From Ellagibacter isourolithinifaciens (GTDB taxonomy: Bacteria > Actinomycetota > Coriobacteriia > Coriobacteriales > Eggerthellaceae): a DNA stretch of 34,548 nt. The notes beneath the pieces are model-generated. The model saw only the letters and a list, made by a program, of their open reading frames with translations, made no database searches and had not been told where the DNA came from. Numbering within the stretch: position 1 is the first letter of the stretch; each line of letters starts with the position of its first letter. The stretch is from assembly GCF_008831035.1 (NCBI RefSeq), contig NZ_WAJR01000025.1, positions 1 through 34,548 on the forward strand, read 5' to 3'. A program made the position numbers and the translations under genes. Below, in pieces: positions 34,341 through 34,548 of this stretch.

Positions 34341-34454
34341 CGCCCTCTTAATGTGTACATGCACTTAAACCGCAGCGAACCCCGCCAGCAAAGCTCACGG
34401 CCTGGCAAGCTTCCACTTGTAAATGGATCGCGTGCCGAATGTTGGTGTAAGGGG

Positions 34455-34548
34455 CCGCTTCCCTGTCCGTAGAAAGCAGGAAGCGGTTATCGCCTAGAAT
34501 CTTAATTGCTGAAGTTAGGATTCGTGGAAAGGCAATAACCGCATATGG
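34455..34548 (+). promoter_or_regulatory. Leader with alternative hairpins before a possible gene start
   Basis: Hairpin 1: CCGCTTCC (34455-34462) with GGAAGCGG (34479-34486). Hairpin 2: GCGGTTATCGCC (34483-34494) with GGCAATAACCGC (34531-34542), one mismatch, enclosing GAATCTTAA/TTAGGATTC. The two hairpins share GCGG (34483-34486), so only one can form. An ATG at 34545 follows GGAAAGG (34526-34532), which hairpin 2 partly pairs. A gene may begin here and run off the window. Confidence 0.4.

Overview
The window looks like chromosome of a high-GC, anaerobic gut-type actinobacterium of the class Coriobacteriia, most likely Eggerthellaceae. The reasons are a LuxR regulator with a 12-helix membrane sensor, a Tat-exported molybdopterin oxidoreductase operon, an aldehyde:ferredoxin oxidoreductase (AOR) family enzyme with a Tat ferredoxin, and a non-canonical Nramp-family carrier. 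This placement is inference from gene content; no rRNA or tRNA gene was found.

Layout. 1-5300: ferritin (-), a fused MacB-type ABC transporter (+) overlapping mnmA (+). 5400-8000 (all -): cysteine synthase, an in-frame-deleted remnant of a class I glutamine amidotransferase, an Rrf2/CymR-like regulator and a MarR-like regulator with a His-rich tail. 8590-13790 (-): a five-gene respiratory operon (Tat ferredoxin, TorD chaperone, MopB catalytic subunit, four-cluster ferredoxin, NrfD membrane subunit), divergent from the AOR gene (14134-16272, +) across a 344-bp control region full of dyads. 16560-18830: a 43-codon MutT/Nudix remnant, then a NifU/IscU-like gene translationally coupled to an Ala-rich protein of unknown function. 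19000-22480: LuxR regulator, aminotransferase and universal stress protein. 22617-24690: an AAA/DUF4143 ATPase preceded by three palindromes at exact 40-bp spacing, and a TauE/SafE carrier. 24865-34235 (+): a 5-oxoproline (pyroglutamate) island: pxpB, pxpC, accB-like, accC-like, DUF1445, a subtilase with SLH domains, pxpA and an Nramp-like carrier, ending in a strong terminator.

How it fits together. The 5-oxoproline island can be read as a scavenging route. An exported, wall-bound subtilase could release peptides. The carrier, whose Nramp metal-site residues are lost, may import 5-oxoproline or a related solute. DUF1445 could interconvert D-glutamate and 5-oxoproline. PxpABC would open the ring to glutamate, with biotin carboxylase and carrier genes inside the same operon. 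The redox block pairs a molybdopterin reductase with an AOR enzyme. The motif TACCCTCTTT occurs both in the AOR/ferredoxin control region and upstream of the LuxR gene, suggesting that this LuxR protein controls the redox block.

Most unusual: the three-palindrome array; two genes reduced by in-frame internal deletion yet still carrying start, RBS and stop; the shared TACCCTCTTT dyads; the Nramp-like protein without the metal site; the NifU-like protein that lost scaffold cysteines; and a right-edge pair of mutually exclusive hairpins just upstream of a possible start codon.
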